DNA from: Ruminobacter amylophilus
Lineage (GTDB): Bacteria; Pseudomonadota; Gammaproteobacteria; Enterobacterales; Succinivibrionaceae
Reading direction: 5' to 3'
DNA: 64,000 nucleotides
Assembly: GCF_900115655.1 (NCBI RefSeq)
Contig: NZ_FOXF01000006.1
Location: 1 to 64,000, forward strand
In this document: positions 63,873 through 64,000 of the stretch, one piece after another
Position numbering within the stretch: the first letter of the stretch is position 1
How the letters are laid out: each line of letters begins with the position of its first letter
Position numbers and translations under genes: made by a program
Notes under the pieces: generated by a model
What the model was told of the DNA's origin: nothing
Databases searched by the model: none
Seen by the model: the letters and a program-made list of their open reading frames with translations, nothing else

Positions 63873-64000
63873 TTAATCAAGTTTTTCAATAAGGCACTGG
63901 TGATCTTTAGTCTTTGTGCTGTAATTTATTCCTACAATTATGATGTTTTTGAACTGTCCGGTGTAGCGTTTGCAGTATTCCTGTTTTTTAATCTGAGCAA
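63873..64000 (-). CDS. C-terminus of an AAA-ATPase-like / PD-(D/E)XK nuclease family protein (partial)
   Basis: The last 41 codons of a minus-strand gene that continues beyond the window. The sequence AQIKKQEYCKRYTGQFKNI followed by IIVGINYSTKTKDHQC closely follows the C-terminal pattern (A..QI...Y...Y....I..IG..F....R) of the DUF1703-type nuclease domain in AAA-ATPase-like proteins that are abundant in gut bacteria. Only the end is visible, so the N-terminal ATPase domain is assumed from the family. It is often present in many copies and may be part of a mobile or toxin-like family. Confidence 0.65.
   Translation of the reverse strand, partial: AQIKKQEYCKRYTGQFKNIIIVGINYSTKTKDHQCLIEKLD

Noticed and set aside
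1-64000. CRISPR arrays, rRNA operons, prophage modules, replication origin
   Set aside because: No regularly spaced repeats, rRNA sequence, phage structural genes or DnaA-box clusters were recognised on reading the window.

Overview
The window looks like chromosomal DNA of an anaerobic, low-to-mid GC gammaproteobacterium, most likely of the Succinivibrionaceae (Aeromonadales). That placement is inferred, not computed. The housekeeping genes are clearly gammaproteobacterial (hrpA, rpsA, lapA-lapB-pyrF, hns, prmB-aroC, tusE, rlhA, an msbA-like gene, E. coli-like aroG and serA). They sit beside a gut-anaerobe set: a complete moxR/bat cluster, feoAB, pdxST with a MocR-type regulator, a secreted alpha-amylase lipoprotein and a Bacteroidetes-like NDH-2.

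Layout: 1-580 is the right end of an ISL3-type insertion sequence. 0.6-7.5 kb holds an amylase lipoprotein, an exported flavodoxin and hrpA. 7.8-12.1 kb is rpsA, then lapA-lapB-pyrF; ihfB, often found in between, is missing, and cmk lies 33 kb away. 12.1-16.1 kb runs on the minus strand: a chemoreceptor, a rhombosortase-like protease with a long structured leader, a small unknown protein and H-NS. 16.4-23.1 kb is a six-gene minus-strand cluster, moxR-DUF58-DUF4381-batA-batB/C-batD, which probably forms an inner-membrane/periplasmic complex. 24.6-26.7 kb is prmB-aroC. 26.9-29.6 kb is a lone F-type conjugation gene (traG-like). 29.9 kb is a small gene that looks like the ribosome-rescue factor ArfA and has an intrinsic terminator inside its coding region. 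30.2-34.0 kb holds a C-S lyase-type aminotransferase, decayed DNA, a YdjM-like membrane protein and an unknown protein. 34.2-37.4 kb is pdxT-pdxS with divergent pdxR.

38.1-45.4 kb holds tRNA-Ser(GGA), feoAB behind three or four DtxR-type palindromes, tusE, cmk, a secreted VWA protein, and a tRNA-Ser(UGA) gene preceded by a 5'-half duplicate. 45.7-56.8 kb holds a purine permease, a VOC protein, rlhA, the msbA-like gene, aroG, serA, tag, a macrodomain protein and an FMN reductase. 57.6-60.1 kb is a second lone conjugation gene (traN-like), preceded by a structured RNA-like element. The window ends with a zinc-ribbon membrane protein, an NDH-2 and the C-terminus of an AAA-ATPase/PD-(D/E)XK-like protein.

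The strongest leads are: the arfA-like gene with an internal terminator; two solitary F-type mating-pair genes 28 kb apart; tandem DtxR-like operators at feoAB where a Fur box is usual; the half-tRNA duplication with its promoter; and two unexplained structured non-coding segments (about 14.7-15.0 kb and 57.0-57.1 kb). No CRISPR array, rRNA, prophage or complete mobile element was seen.
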